Counted from the stretch's first letter, positions 26,664-35,180 are shown. The stretch: 64,000 bases of DNA from Sphingomonas sp. S-NIH.Pt15_0812 (GCF_003951315.1 NZ_QLJH01000003.1:1-64000), one strand, 5' to 3'. Numbers and translations are program-made. The notes: generated by a model not told the origin, from the sequence alone.

Positions 26664-27089
26664 TCAGCCCCCGCTCTTGCCGATCGCCGTGCGCAGCAGG
26701 CCCTGCTGCTTGCGATAGAGGCTGGTCATCGCGGCGAAGTCGGACTGGATACGGCCCATCTTGAGCAGCTGGTCCTCCAGCGTCACATTGTTGCCGTCGG
26801 GCTTGGTCTCGCTCACGTCATGATCGACGATCACCGCGCCGCTGCCGCGCAGCGGCCGTGCGCCCAGCGCGCTCATGCCGGCGGTCAGCGCGACCTGCGG
26901 CCGCGCGATCGTCGCCGGGCCCGAATGCACGTCGAGCAGCGCCGAGAAATCGGGCGCGACCACGTCCTGCGCCTTGTAGCCGGGCGTCTCCGAATTGGCG
27001 ATGTTCTGCGCGACCACCTTCTGCCGCTCGGCCAGATGCCGCATCTCGCGCGCGATGCCGGAGAGGATGGGGGGAATGCCGTCGGCCAT
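26664..27089 (-). CDS. flgB: Flagellar basal-body rod protein FlgB
   Basis: A 141-aa proximal rod protein. The N-terminal motif RQKVVAQNIANSETPGYKAQD and the C-terminal DGNNVTLEDQLLKMGRIQSDFAAMTSLYRKQQGLLRTAIG are typical of FlgB. The usual partners flgC and fliE are not next to it. Instead it lies 3 nt after the 946-aa beta-propeller gene, with which it is presumably co-transcribed. Confidence 0.93.
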   Translation of the reverse strand: MADGIPPILSGIAREMRHLAERQKVVAQNIANSETPGYKAQDVVAPDFSALLDVHSGPATIARPQVALTAGMSALGARPLRGSGAVIVDHDVSETKPDGNNVTLEDQLLKMGRIQSDFAAMTSLYRKQQGLLRTAIGKSGG

Positions 27090-27092
27090 GGG

Positions 27093-29933
27093 TCAGAATC
27101 CGAAAGAGGTGGAGGAGCCGGCGCCGAGACGATCGAGCGCGGCCTGGTAGCTGGCGGTCTGCGCATTGTAGCGCGCGACGGCGGCGGCATCGCCGCCGCC
27201 CTTGTTTTTCGGTGGGTCGGCCCGTGCCGCCTTGGCATCGTCCCAATAGAGCGATCGATAGGCCGACTGGCTGTAGGAAACCGCCTGTTCCATGCGGGCC
27301 AACGCGATCTTGGCGTCACTCCTGCTCGCCAGCGACAGGCTGTCGGACAGATCCAGGCCGAAGCTGCCGCCAGGCGTGACCAACGGCGCACCCTTGCTCG
27401 CGGTCGCGGGTGCCGAAATACGCCGAGCCTCCAGGCCCAGCTTGCTCAGCGCATCCCGGCCGGTCGCGCCCGCGATCAATTCGATTTCCTGGCCCGGCTG
27501 CGCAGCGATCCGAAGCCCCCGCCCCTTGTCGGCATAGCTCATGCTCACGGTGGCGTAGCGGCTGCCGGTGGCCTTGCGCACCTTGTCCGTCAAGGTGTTG
27601 AGCGTGTCATTCTCCTCGATCGTGATCGTCTTGGCATATCCGCCATTGACCTTGATCTTGAAGCTGTCGCCCGGGCGCAGATCGGTCTGCGCCTCCAGCT
27701 TGGTCGAGTCCGTTGGAGTAAGGGTGCCACGATACAGGCCGAGCGCGGAGAGCGCCGTCGATCCCCCCTTCGCCGCCGAGACGATCACCGGTTCATAGCT
27801 GCCGTCCTTGCGACCGAACTGGCGGGTCATGCCGATCGCGCCGGTGCCCGAATCGATTCGCGCGACAAAGGCGTCGAGCATGCCGGTCCGCGTGCCGTCC
27901 AGGTTGCCGTTGGTTCGGCCGCCGACATAGAAGTCACCGTTCATGAACCTGACGCTGTCGATCTGGTCGTCGCCGCTTGTGGCCAGATAGGTCGTCGTCG
28001 CGCCGGTCAGATCACTGGCCACCCGGGTCAGGAAGCCGTCCCGACCACCGGCTGTTTGGTTCACCTTGTCGCCCGTGATCGCCGCGGAAGTGGCACCGAC
28101 GACCGCGATCGTGCCGTCGCTGGCGACCGCCAGCGACCGGGCATCGGCAGTGCCCAGATCCAAGCTCGCCTGATCGGTGGCGATGGCTTGCGCCTTCATG
28201 CTGTGCAGCTTGGCGTGTCCGGCTTCGTTGGTCAGCGCGACGAGGGAGCCGTTCGCGCCGAACGCCAAGGCCCGCACCGTCCCGCTTCCAGTCGTCCCGA
28301 TGGTTCGGCGCGCCTGCTCCTTCCCGGCTGCGGACAGGGTCACGACGAACGCATCCCCCTTTGCACCGCTCCGGCCTCCGACCGCGATCGTACCGTCCGC
28401 CGCGACGGCAAGCGCGTTCGCGACATCCGTACCCGAAGACTTAATCAGCGTTTCGAACTGGCTGTCCCCCATCGCGTCGAAGCGGGTGACCAGCATGTCG
28501 CCATCGCTGGTGGTGGAGTCGATGCCGCCGGTCACCGTCGCGGCCACCACGATCCCGCCATCCGGCGCCAGCGAGACGGCCGCGCCCTTTGCCGACCCAG
28601 CAGTGCCCAGCGTCCGCTGCCACAACATCTTGCCCTCGCTGCTGACCTTGGTCAGCACCATATCGTCCTGGCCGTCCGAGCGGTTCGCTCCCAGATCCCC
28701 GGCGGTGGTACCGACGATGTAGCTGTTGCCCTCGCCATCGGTCACCATCGATGCCACGGACAGCCCCGCCATCACCGTGGGGTCCGCCTTGCTCTTGGTC
28801 TTGCTCGTATCGCTGTCCTGCTTGAACTGCGCCTTCTCGGTCGCGATGCGATCGACCGCGGTCAGGGTCGACAGCGTCTTGCGCGCCAGGTCGCCATCGG
28901 CCCGGTCGAAACGCGTGATCGCCGTCGCGATCGCGCTGGTCGTGGAGACATAGCTTTTCGGTTTGCCGTCGGAGCCGATACTCGAGTCGAAGCTCGACTC
29001 GCTGTAACCGGCCGCCACCATGATGGCATCGTCGCCACCGACCTGGTCGATCGACACGGATTCCGTACCGCCGCGCTGGATCTGCAAGGCGTAGCGGCCG
29101 GTCTCCTCCTGCGCGCTCTTGATATTGGAGTCCTTGGTCGATGGCGGCGGCGTATATTGGAGCGAGAATCGCGTCGAATAGCGCGGCACGGGCTTGCCAT
29201 CGCCGTCCAGGACGACGGACCCATCCGCATTCTTCTTGGACAGGGTGGCGATCGCATCATTGGCCGCCTTCGCCACCCCGGACAGGGTGGGCGGCTGGGT
29301 GACGGTCGACAGATCGATCGTTACCGTGTCGCTCACCCCGTAATCCTTGAGCGTGATCGTGAACTTTTCTTTCCCGGTCAGCCCCGAGAGGGCAGCGGTA
29401 GAGGAATTCGCGACCTGTTCACCGACGATCGCGCCCATCGACTGGGACGATGAGGTGGCCACGCCGACCGTCTGCACCTGGCGGGCGACGCGGCCATAGG
29501 CCAGGTCGACCTTGTCCGATGGCGCACTCGCCAGATACTTCTTCAAGTCCGTCAATCCTTTGGCAAAGGCCTTTTGCAGGCTTTGCCGTTCGATGTCGGT
29601 CACGCCCGGTTTGGCGGCAGCATCGGCGAGCAGGCGCAATCGGTCGGTCGCCTTATAGGCGGCGAATACCGTCTTCACATCGTCCGAAAGGCCGGCGGTG
29701 AGGCCGCTGGGCTTGTCGATGATGGAGTACATCGACTTGATCTGCGACACTTGCGCGCTCACCGGCACGGTCGACGCCTTTTCCTTCCAAGGCGGGGTCG
29801 TTTCCTTGGTGATGAAGGCCGCCTTGGCGATGCGTTGCGCCCTGGTCTCGATCTTCGGCATCTTGAAGCTGTTGTAGATACCGGAATTTCCGGTCAGTAT
29901 CCCCAGCCCGATCATTGCGCTGTTATTGGCCAT
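27093..29933 (-). CDS. Large beta-propeller/flagellar-locus protein, possibly FlaEY-like
   Basis: A 946-aa soluble protein without a Sec signal. Residues 1-150 are helical (GNSGIYNSFKMPK near the start). Residues about 390-700 carry repeated blades of the type DGxxxVxGxxxGxxG (for example DGEGNSYIVGTTAGDLG, DGGIVVAATVTGG, DGTIAVGGRSGAKGDAFVV, NGDFYVGGRTNGNLDG). The later part (GDSFKIKVNGGYAKTITIEENDTLNTLTDKV-type sequence) resembles the hook-IN motif of FliD and flagellins. Gene position and size recall the Caulobacter regulatory protein FlaEY, but this is from memory and unconfirmed. It could be exported by the flagellar machine as a filament- or cap-associated protein. It is divergent from fliG. 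Confidence 0.6.
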   Translation of the reverse strand: MANNSAMIGLGILTGNSGIYNSFKMPKIETRAQRIAKAAFITKETTPPWKEKASTVPVSAQVSQIKSMYSIIDKPSGLTAGLSDDVKTVFAAYKATDRLRLLADAAAKPGVTDIERQSLQKAFAKGLTDLKKYLASAPSDKVDLAYGRVARQVQTVGVATSSSQSMGAIVGEQVANSSTAALSGLTGKEKFTITLKDYGVSDTVTIDLSTVTQPPTLSGVAKAANDAIATLSKKNADGSVVLDGDGKPVPRYSTRFSLQYTPPPSTKDSNIKSAQEETGRYALQIQRGGTESVSIDQVGGDDAIMVAAGYSESSFDSSIGSDGKPKSYVSTTSAIATAITRFDRADGDLARKTLSTLTAVDRIATEKAQFKQDSDTSKTKSKADPTVMAGLSVASMVTDGEGNSYIVGTTAGDLGANRSDGQDDMVLTKVSSEGKMLWQRTLGTAGSAKGAAVSLAPDGGIVVAATVTGGIDSTTSDGDMLVTRFDAMGDSQFETLIKSSGTDVANALAVAADGTIAVGGRSGAKGDAFVVTLSAAGKEQARRTIGTTGSGTVRALAFGANGSLVALTNEAGHAKLHSMKAQAIATDQASLDLGTADARSLAVASDGTIAVVGATSAAITGDKVNQTAGGRDGFLTRVASDLTGATTTYLATSGDDQIDSVRFMNGDFYVGGRTNGNLDGTRTGMLDAFVARIDSGTGAIGMTRQFGRKDGSYEPVIVSAAKGGSTALSALGLYRGTLTPTDSTKLEAQTDLRPGDSFKIKVNGGYAKTITIEENDTLNTLTDKVRKATGSRYATVSMSYADKGRGLRIAAQPGQEIELIAGATGRDALSKLGLEARRISAPATASKGAPLVTPGGSFGLDLSDSLSLASRSDAKIALARMEQAVSYSQSAYRSLYWDDAKAARADPPKNKGGGDAAAVARYNAQTASYQAALDRLGAGSSTSFGF

Positions 29934-29971
29934 GATTCTCGCCCGCCCTCGCCCCGGTCGATCCGGTCCCT

Positions 29972-29982
29972 CCTATAATAGG
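29972..29982. promoter_or_regulatory. Divergent -10 boxes of fliG and the beta-propeller gene
   Basis: CCTATAATAGG is nearly self-complementary. On plus it gives TATAAT (29974-29979) for fliG; on minus it gives TATTAT for the 946-aa gene. The flanking CC/GG matches the boxes at flgE and fliF. No -24/-12 element or clear -35 was found in this 100-nt region. Confidence 0.4.
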
Positions 29983-30034
29983 ATGGTTCGCCCTTTCGGG
30001 ATCGCGAACTGGTGCAATTTACGGGATGGTAACC

Positions 30035-31060
30035 ATGACGATGCTGACCGAACCGCCGGAGCTGAAACGCTATAGCGGCATCGAGCGCGCAGCGACATTG
30101 ATGCTGGTTCTCGGCAAGGATCATGGCGCGCCGATCTGGGAGAATCTGTCGGTCGAGGAGATCAAGGAGCTGTCGGCGGCGATGGCGTCGCTCGGCCGCG
30201 TGCCCGCGTCGGTCGCGGAGCATCTGCTGGGCTCCTTCGCCAATGAAGTGTCCGGCATGAACTCCCTGCACGGCTCGTTCGAGACGACCGAACGCCTGCT
30301 CGAAGGGCTGCTGCCCGGCGACAAGGTGCGCGAGATCATGGAGGATATCCGCGGTCCCGCCGGCCGGACGATGTGGGACAAGCTATCCAACGTCAGCGAG
30401 ACGGTGCTCGCCGGCTATCTGAAGAACGAATATCCGCAGACCGTCGCGGTCATCCTGTCCAAGCTGAAGGCGGATCACGCCGCGCGCGTGCTGAGCAAGC
30501 TGCCGCGCGACAATGCGGTCGACGTGGTGCAGCGGATGCTGCGCATGGAGACGGTGCAGAAGGACGTGCTGCTCCAGGTCGAGCATACGCTGCGCAGCGA
30601 GTTCATGAACAACCTGTCCCGCGCCCAGCGCCGCGACCCGCACGAGGCGATGGCCGAAGTGTTCAACGCGATGGACCGCTCGACCGAGGAGGCGATGCTC
30701 GGCGCGCTCGACAATGCCTCGCCCGACAGCGCCGAGCGGATCCGCTCGCTGATGTTCACCTTCGAGGATCTGGGCAAGCTGATGCCGTCCGCGATCGCCG
30801 CGATCGTCCGCGTCGCCGACAAGCGGCAGATGGCGCTGGCGCTGAAGGGCGCGCCGACTGCGATCCGCGACCTGTTCATGGGCACGATGACCGAACGCTC
30901 GGCCAAGCTGATGCGCGAGGACATGGCCGGCATGGGCCCGGTGCGCGCACGCGACTGCGAGGAAGCGCAGAACGGCCTCGTCCGCCTCGCCAAGCAGCTC
31001 GCCGATACGGGCGAGATCATGCTGAACGATCCCAAGAACGACGACGCGATGATCGCCTGA
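30035..31060 (+). CDS. fliG: Flagellar motor switch protein FliG
   Basis: A rotor protein of the C-ring that couples MotA/B ion flow to rotation. It is 341 aa from the ATG at 30035 (ATGs at 30026 and 30041 are also in frame; GGGA precedes). Domain order is N-terminal FliF-binding part (YSGIERAATLMLVLGKDHGAPIW), middle domain with the EHPQ-type motif as NEYPQTVAVILSKL, and C-terminal ARM/charged part with MFTFEDLGKLMPSAIAAIVR. It is placed ahead of fliH with a 4-nt gap. fliF lies downstream instead of upstream, the reverse of the usual fliF-fliG-fliH order. Confidence 0.95.
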   Translation: MTMLTEPPELKRYSGIERAATLMLVLGKDHGAPIWENLSVEEIKELSAAMASLGRVPASVAEHLLGSFANEVSGMNSLHGSFETTERLLEGLLPGDKVREIMEDIRGPAGRTMWDKLSNVSETVLAGYLKNEYPQTVAVILSKLKADHAARVLSKLPRDNAVDVVQRMLRMETVQKDVLLQVEHTLRSEFMNNLSRAQRRDPHEAMAEVFNAMDRSTEEAMLGALDNASPDSAERIRSLMFTFEDLGKLMPSAIAAIVRVADKRQMALALKGAPTAIRDLFMGTMTERSAKLMREDMAGMGPVRARDCEEAQNGLVRLAKQLADTGEIMLNDPKNDDAMIA

Positions 31061-31064
31061 CGCC

Positions 31065-31748
31065 ATGGACCATAGTTTCCACATCCGCCCCTTTGCCTTC
31101 GAACGCGTGTTCGAGGCGAGCCCCACGCCCGGCGCCGGCAACGACAGCCTGTCGGCGGACGAACTCCGCCTGCGCGTCGCGGTGCTCGAGGCCGATCTGG
31201 TCGTCGCGCGTCAGGACCGCGAGTCGGCGCTGACCGATGCGCGCGGCGAGGCCTATGAGGCCGGTCGCGCCGCCGCCCGGCTGGAGCGCGAGGCCGCCCT
31301 GCTCGCCGCCGTCGATGCGCTCCACGCCACGGTCGAGGAGATCGAGGGCGAACTCACCGCCATCGCCGATCGCTGCACGCGAGAAGCGGCCGAGGTCGCC
31401 CATGCCGCCGCCGAGATGCTCGCCGCGCGCGCACTCACCGAGGCTCCCGGCGCGGCGATCGACGCCGCGATCGGCCGCGTGCTGCAACAGGTGCAGCGCG
31501 GGCAGGAGATCCAGGTCTCGGTCGCGCCGAGCCTGGTCGAGGAGATCGAGCGGCTGATCGCGGTGCGCCAGGCTGGCGATCGCCGCCGGCTGGCGCTGAC
31601 CGTGGTCGGCGACACGACGCTGGCCGAGGGCGACGCGCATATCCACTGGGATCGCGGCGGCGTGGTGCTGGACGGCGCGGCGCGGGCCGAGGCCGTGCGC
31701 CAGGCGCTGGCCGGCCTGTTGTCGGGACCGCCGCCGCAGGACAGCTGA
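31065..31748 (+). CDS. fliH: FliH-like flagellar assembly protein
   Basis: A 227-aa protein. It has a long charged helical region (about residues 30-125, Ala/Glu/Arg-rich, with GEAYEAGRAAARLEREA) followed by a globular C-terminus (IQVSVAPSLVEEIERLIAVRQAG, LAEGDAHIHWDRGGVVLDG), as in FliH/YscL, the regulator of the FliI ATPase. Weak motifs are normal for FliH; the position 4 nt after fliG supports the call. It is followed by a strong hairpin. Confidence 0.85.
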   Translation: MDHSFHIRPFAFERVFEASPTPGAGNDSLSADELRLRVAVLEADLVVARQDRESALTDARGEAYEAGRAAARLEREAALLAAVDALHATVEEIEGELTAIADRCTREAAEVAHAAAEMLAARALTEAPGAAIDAAIGRVLQQVQRGQEIQVSVAPSLVEEIERLIAVRQAGDRRRLALTVVGDTTLAEGDAHIHWDRGGVVLDGAARAEAVRQALAGLLSGPPPQDS

Positions 31749-31774
31749 TCGCGCCCCAGCCCTCTTCCTTTCTT

Positions 31775-31810
31775 CGAGGCCCGCGGATCGTCGGCGATCC
31801 GCGGGCCTCG
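31775..31810 (+). terminator. Strong hairpin terminator after fliG-fliH
   Basis: A perfect 16-bp stem (arms 31775-31790 and 31795-31810, core GAGGCCCGCGG) with loop TCGG. There is no U-tract, but its position 26 nt after the fliH stop and before the fliF promoter fits a transcription end. Confidence 0.6.
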
Positions 31811-31825
31811 TCGCATCCGGCTACC

Positions 31826-31888
31826 CGGCAGCCCCTGCCCACCGGCCATTCCGTCACGGCAAGTTTTTCCGCCCGGCACAAACTGCCG
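31826..31888. promoter_or_regulatory. Three CGGCA-N5-TGCCG-like boxes upstream of fliF (candidate FlbD sites)
   Basis: Boxes at 31826-31840 (CGGCAGCCCCTGCCC), 31857-31871 (CGGCAAGTTTTTCCG) and 31874-31888 (CGGCACAAACTGCCG). The last is a full palindrome like the one at 20567 and covers the -35 region of the TATAAT box at 31903. From memory, Caulobacter FlbD represses fliF through an ftr site at a similar place; the present sites are a prediction. Confidence 0.5.
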
Positions 31889-31902
31889 ACCCGCCGCCCG
31901 CC

Positions 31903-31908
31903 TATAAT
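31903..31908 (+). promoter_or_regulatory. Candidate -10 box of the fliF operon
   Basis: TATAAT preceded by CC, 38 nt before the fliF start. There is no TTGACA-like hexamer 16-18 nt upstream; that place is occupied by the palindromic box ending at 31888. Confidence 0.45.
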
Positions 31909-31946
31909 GAACCCAGCAATTGGCACCGGCTCGGACAGGACGGATC

Positions 31947-33500
31947 TTGGATCAAGTCAGAACATTTTGGACCCAGATCGGACGCCAGCGCCTCCTGATG
32001 ATGGGAGGGGTCGCCGCAGCGATGCTTGCGGTGCTGGCCATGGTCGCACTGCGTGGCGGCGACGAACGCATGGGATTCCTGTACACCGACCTGGACCCGT
32101 CATCGGCCCAGGGCATCGCGGAAAAGCTTAAAGGACAAAGCATCCCCTTCCAGCTGTCGGCCGACGGCACGTCGATCATGGCACCGGAGAGCAAGCTCGC
32201 AGAGCTGCGCATGGCGATGGCCGGCGACAAGCTGGGCGGCAAGATCGGCTATGAGGTGCTGGACCAGGAGGAGCCGTTCGGCGTCTCCGCCAGCCGCGCC
32301 AAGCTGAACGAGACGCGGGCGATCGAGGGCGAGCTGTCGCGCTCGATCCAGACGCTCCAGGACGTCACCGCGGCGCGCGTCCATATCGTGATGCCCGAGC
32401 GGGCGATGTTCGCGACCAGCGCGACCAAGGCCACCGCCGCCGTCACCGTGAAGACGCGCGGCCGCCTGCCGGCCGAGGCGGTGCAGTCGATCCGCTATCT
32501 CGTCTCCTCCTCCGTCCCCGAACTCTCGCCCGAGGCGGTGTCGATCGTCGACCAGTCGGGCGCCCTGCTCGCCCGCGCCGGCGACGCCGCGACCGGCGGC
32601 GGCGGCACCGCCGACGAGCGCCAGGCGCAGGTCGAGGGCCGGATGCGCGACGAGATCGAGGCCTTGCTGTCGCCGATCGTCGGCCAGGGCAAGGTCCGCG
32701 CCGAGGTGTCGGCCGAGATCGACCGCGACCAGACGCAGGAGGAATCCGAGGTCTATGATCCGGACAAGCAGGTCGTGGCCCATGTCGTGACCGTGGCGGG
32801 CAAGGACCAGTCGAACGAGACCAACGCCGCCCCGCCGGTCGCCAGCGTCTCCACCCAGCTGCCCGACGCACAGGGCAAGACCGGCGACGGCAACGGCAAG
32901 ACCGAGGCGCACGACCAGACGTCCGAGGACACCACCTATTTGAACAGCAAGACGCACAGCGTCGTCACCCGGGGTCCGGGCCGGATCAAGCGCCTGACCG
33001 TCGCGGTGATGGTCGATGGCGGCGCCAAGGGTCTGCCCGCGCCGCAGGTGCAGCGGCTGACGCGGCTGGTCGAGAATGCGGTCGGCGCGGATACGCAGCG
33101 CGGCGACAGCGTCGTCATCGAAAGCATGGCCTTCGCCGCCGACGATACGCTGAAGGACGATGGTCCGGGCCTGTTGTCGAAGCTGCCGATCGACATGCTC
33201 GCCGGGTTCGGCAAGCTGGTGCTGATCGCCGCGGTCGGCCTGGTCGCGATGAAGATGATCCGCGCGCCCGGCGCCGACAAGGACGCCGCCGCCGAGGCCG
33301 CCGCGCTCGCCGGACCTGACGGCGAAGACGGCGCCGCGCTCCCGGCCGGTGCGGACGTTCCCCGCCTGCCCGGTGCGGATGTCAGCGTCGCCCAAATCGA
33401 TGGCGATGTGAAGGTCGCCTCCCTCCAACGCGTCGGCGATGCCGTCGGCGCCTCTCCCCCCGAAGCCGCCGCGGTGATCCGCCAGTGGATGAACGCGTGA
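31947..33500 (+). CDS. fliF: Flagellar M-ring protein FliF
   Basis: A 517-aa inner-membrane ring protein. Features are an N-terminal membrane helix (LLMMGGVAAAMLAVLAMVAL), the secretin-like ring-building domain with FLYTDLDPSSAQGIAEKL and IEGELSRSIQTLQDVTAARVHIVMPER, a variable middle (GKTGDGNGKTEAHDQ), and a C-terminal membrane helix near residues 415-435 with a cytoplasmic FliG-binding tail. The start is taken as TTG at 31947 because AGGA lies 6 nt upstream; a TTG at 31920 would add nine residues. It leads fliF-fliN-flbD-flhA-fliK-flgD. Confidence 0.95.
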   Translation: MDQVRTFWTQIGRQRLLMMGGVAAAMLAVLAMVALRGGDERMGFLYTDLDPSSAQGIAEKLKGQSIPFQLSADGTSIMAPESKLAELRMAMAGDKLGGKIGYEVLDQEEPFGVSASRAKLNETRAIEGELSRSIQTLQDVTAARVHIVMPERAMFATSATKATAAVTVKTRGRLPAEAVQSIRYLVSSSVPELSPEAVSIVDQSGALLARAGDAATGGGGTADERQAQVEGRMRDEIEALLSPIVGQGKVRAEVSAEIDRDQTQEESEVYDPDKQVVAHVVTVAGKDQSNETNAAPPVASVSTQLPDAQGKTGDGNGKTEAHDQTSEDTTYLNSKTHSVVTRGPGRIKRLTVAVMVDGGAKGLPAPQVQRLTRLVENAVGADTQRGDSVVIESMAFAADDTLKDDGPGLLSKLPIDMLAGFGKLVLIAAVGLVAMKMIRAPGADKDAAAEAAALAGPDGEDGAALPAGADVPRLPGADVSVAQIDGDVKVASLQRVGDAVGASPPEAAAVIRQWMNA

Positions 33501-33511
33501 TGGAGCCCGCA

Positions 33512-33868
33512 ATGACCGATACGACCGACATGACCGACAACAACGCGATGGTCGCCGATCCGTCGGCGCAGGACTTTCTGGAAAATCTGGAGGATCTGGG
33601 TCAGGCCTCGGCCGAGAGCGACCTGGCCGACGGGCTGGAGGCGGTGCACGACGTGCCCGTCCGGGTGCAGGCGGTGCTGGGCCGCTCGCGGATGCCGATC
33701 GGCGAGTTGCTGCGGCTCCAGACCGGCATGGTGATCGAGCTGGACCGCAAGGTCGGCGAGCCGGTCGACATCTTCGTCAACGATCGCCTGATCGCCCGCG
33801 GCGAGGTGGTGCTGATCGACGAATCCCTGGGCGTGACGCTCACCGAAATCGTGCAATCCGAAAAGTGA
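33512..33868 (+). CDS. fliN: Flagellar motor switch protein FliN
   Basis: A 118-aa C-ring protein. After an acidic, Asp/Thr-rich N-terminus (1-45) comes the SpoA-type domain: VHDVPVRVQAVLGRSRMPIGELL, then GMVIELDRKVGEPVDIFVNDRLIARGEVV and the GVTLTEIV end. The ATG at 33512 has GGAG 6 nt upstream; an ATG at 33500 overlapping the fliF stop is also possible. No fliM is present in the window. Confidence 0.93.
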   Translation: MTDTTDMTDNNAMVADPSAQDFLENLEDLGQASAESDLADGLEAVHDVPVRVQAVLGRSRMPIGELLRLQTGMVIELDRKVGEPVDIFVNDRLIARGEVVLIDESLGVTLTEIVQSEK

Positions 33869-35166
33869 GCCACAGCATGGACCCGCATGAAATCCGCATC
33901 CTGCTGATCGGTCGCCCGGCGAGCGAACTGGACCGCGCCGCCGCGCTGGCCGCCCAGGCGGGGGCCGTGGTGGTGGTCGCGCATGACGAGACCTCGGCCA
34001 TGACGACGATGCGCCGGGCGCATGTCGCGCTGGTCATGATCGACGTCGCGCTGGATGTCGCCGGCTTCATCGCCGGGCTTCGCGCCGAGCGGTTCGCGGT
34101 ACCGGTGCTGGCCTGCGGCATCGATGCGCCCGCCGCGCTGGCGGTGGCGGCGATCCGCGCTGGGGCCGACGACTATGTCCCCTTGCCGCCGGAGCTGGCG
34201 ATGATCGCCGCCGCATTGGCCGCCGCCGCCGAGCGGCCGGGATCGACGATCATCGGGCAGGACGCGGCGCTGCGCCGCGCCGTCGACTTCGCCGCGTCGA
34301 TCGCGGCGGCGCGGATGCCGGTGCTGCTGACCGGCCCGGTCGGCGCGGGCAAGGCGCTGCTCGCCCGCAGCATCCATGCGCAGTCCGGGCGGCAGGGCCC
34401 GATGCTGACGGTCGAATGCGCGGGCGTGCCGGCCGATGTGCTCGAATCCGATCTGTTCGGCCACCGGGCCGGCGCCTTTCCGGAAGCGGTCGCGGATCGC
34501 TGCGGCAAGCTGGACGAGGCGCGGGGCGGCACGCTGTTCCTGCGCGACATCGACTGGCTGCCCGCCGGCCTGCAGGCCCGGCTGGCCATGGCGCTGGCCG
34601 CCGCGCCGTCGACCCGGCTGGTCGCCTCCACCACCGCCGACCTGGCGGCGCGCGTGCACGACGGCCGGTTCCGCGCCGATCTGGCCGCCCGGCTGGATGC
34701 GGCACGCATCGCGCTGCCGCCGCTGGTCGAGCGCCTGCCCGACATCCCGCTCCTCGCCCATCATTTCGCCGCGCGTGTCGCGGCGACCGAAGGACTGCCG
34801 ATGCGCCCCCTGACCGAAGATGCGCTGTCGCTGCTGGCCGGCCATGGCTGGCCCGGCAATGTCGGCGAGCTGGAGAATGTCGTCCGTCGCGCCGCCGTGC
34901 TGGCCCGCGACGAGCGGATCGGCGCGCAGGACCTGGTGCTGTCCGACGGCAGCCGCCTGTCGCCCGCGACCGACGCCAATGACGGCATCGACCCGCTGGT
35001 CGGCCGCACGGTCGAGGAGGTGGAGCGCGCGCTGATCCTGAAGACGCTGGAGCGCTGCCGGGGCAACCGAACCTCCGCCTCCAACATCCTCGGCATCTCG
35101 GTGCGGACGATGCGCAACAAGCTGAAGATCTTCATCGAGGCGGGCATCTCCGTCCCCGCCGCCTGA
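33865..35166 (+). CDS. flbD: FlbD-type flagellar regulator with degenerate sigma54-activation motifs
   Basis: A 433-aa protein starting at a GTG that overlaps the fliN stop. The N-terminal receiver-like domain (1-125) lacks the acidic pocket after strand 1 (ILLIGR), as in Caulobacter FlbD. The AAA+ domain keeps Walker A (GPVGAGKA, 157-164). However, GAFTGA reads GAFPEA (203-208), the Walker B D-E pair is R227-D228 (GGTLFLRDID), and the sensor II WPGNVREL reads WPGNVGEL (Gly334). The C-terminal Fis-type HTH (about 395-420, CRGNRTSASNILGISVRTMR) is intact. Position among fliN and flhA and overall similarity make FlbD the best name. It likely binds DNA without activating sigma54 polymerase. Confidence 0.88.
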   Translation: MSHSMDPHEIRILLIGRPASELDRAAALAAQAGAVVVVAHDETSAMTTMRRAHVALVMIDVALDVAGFIAGLRAERFAVPVLACGIDAPAALAVAAIRAGADDYVPLPPELAMIAAALAAAAERPGSTIIGQDAALRRAVDFAASIAAARMPVLLTGPVGAGKALLARSIHAQSGRQGPMLTVECAGVPADVLESDLFGHRAGAFPEAVADRCGKLDEARGGTLFLRDIDWLPAGLQARLAMALAAAPSTRLVASTTADLAARVHDGRFRADLAARLDAARIALPPLVERLPDIPLLAHHFAARVAATEGLPMRPLTEDALSLLAGHGWPGNVGELENVVRRAAVLARDERIGAQDLVLSDGSRLSPATDANDGIDPLVGRTVEEVERALILKTLERCRGNRTSASNILGISVRTMRNKLKIFIEAGISVPAA

Positions 35167-35180
35167 CCGGACGACAGGCG

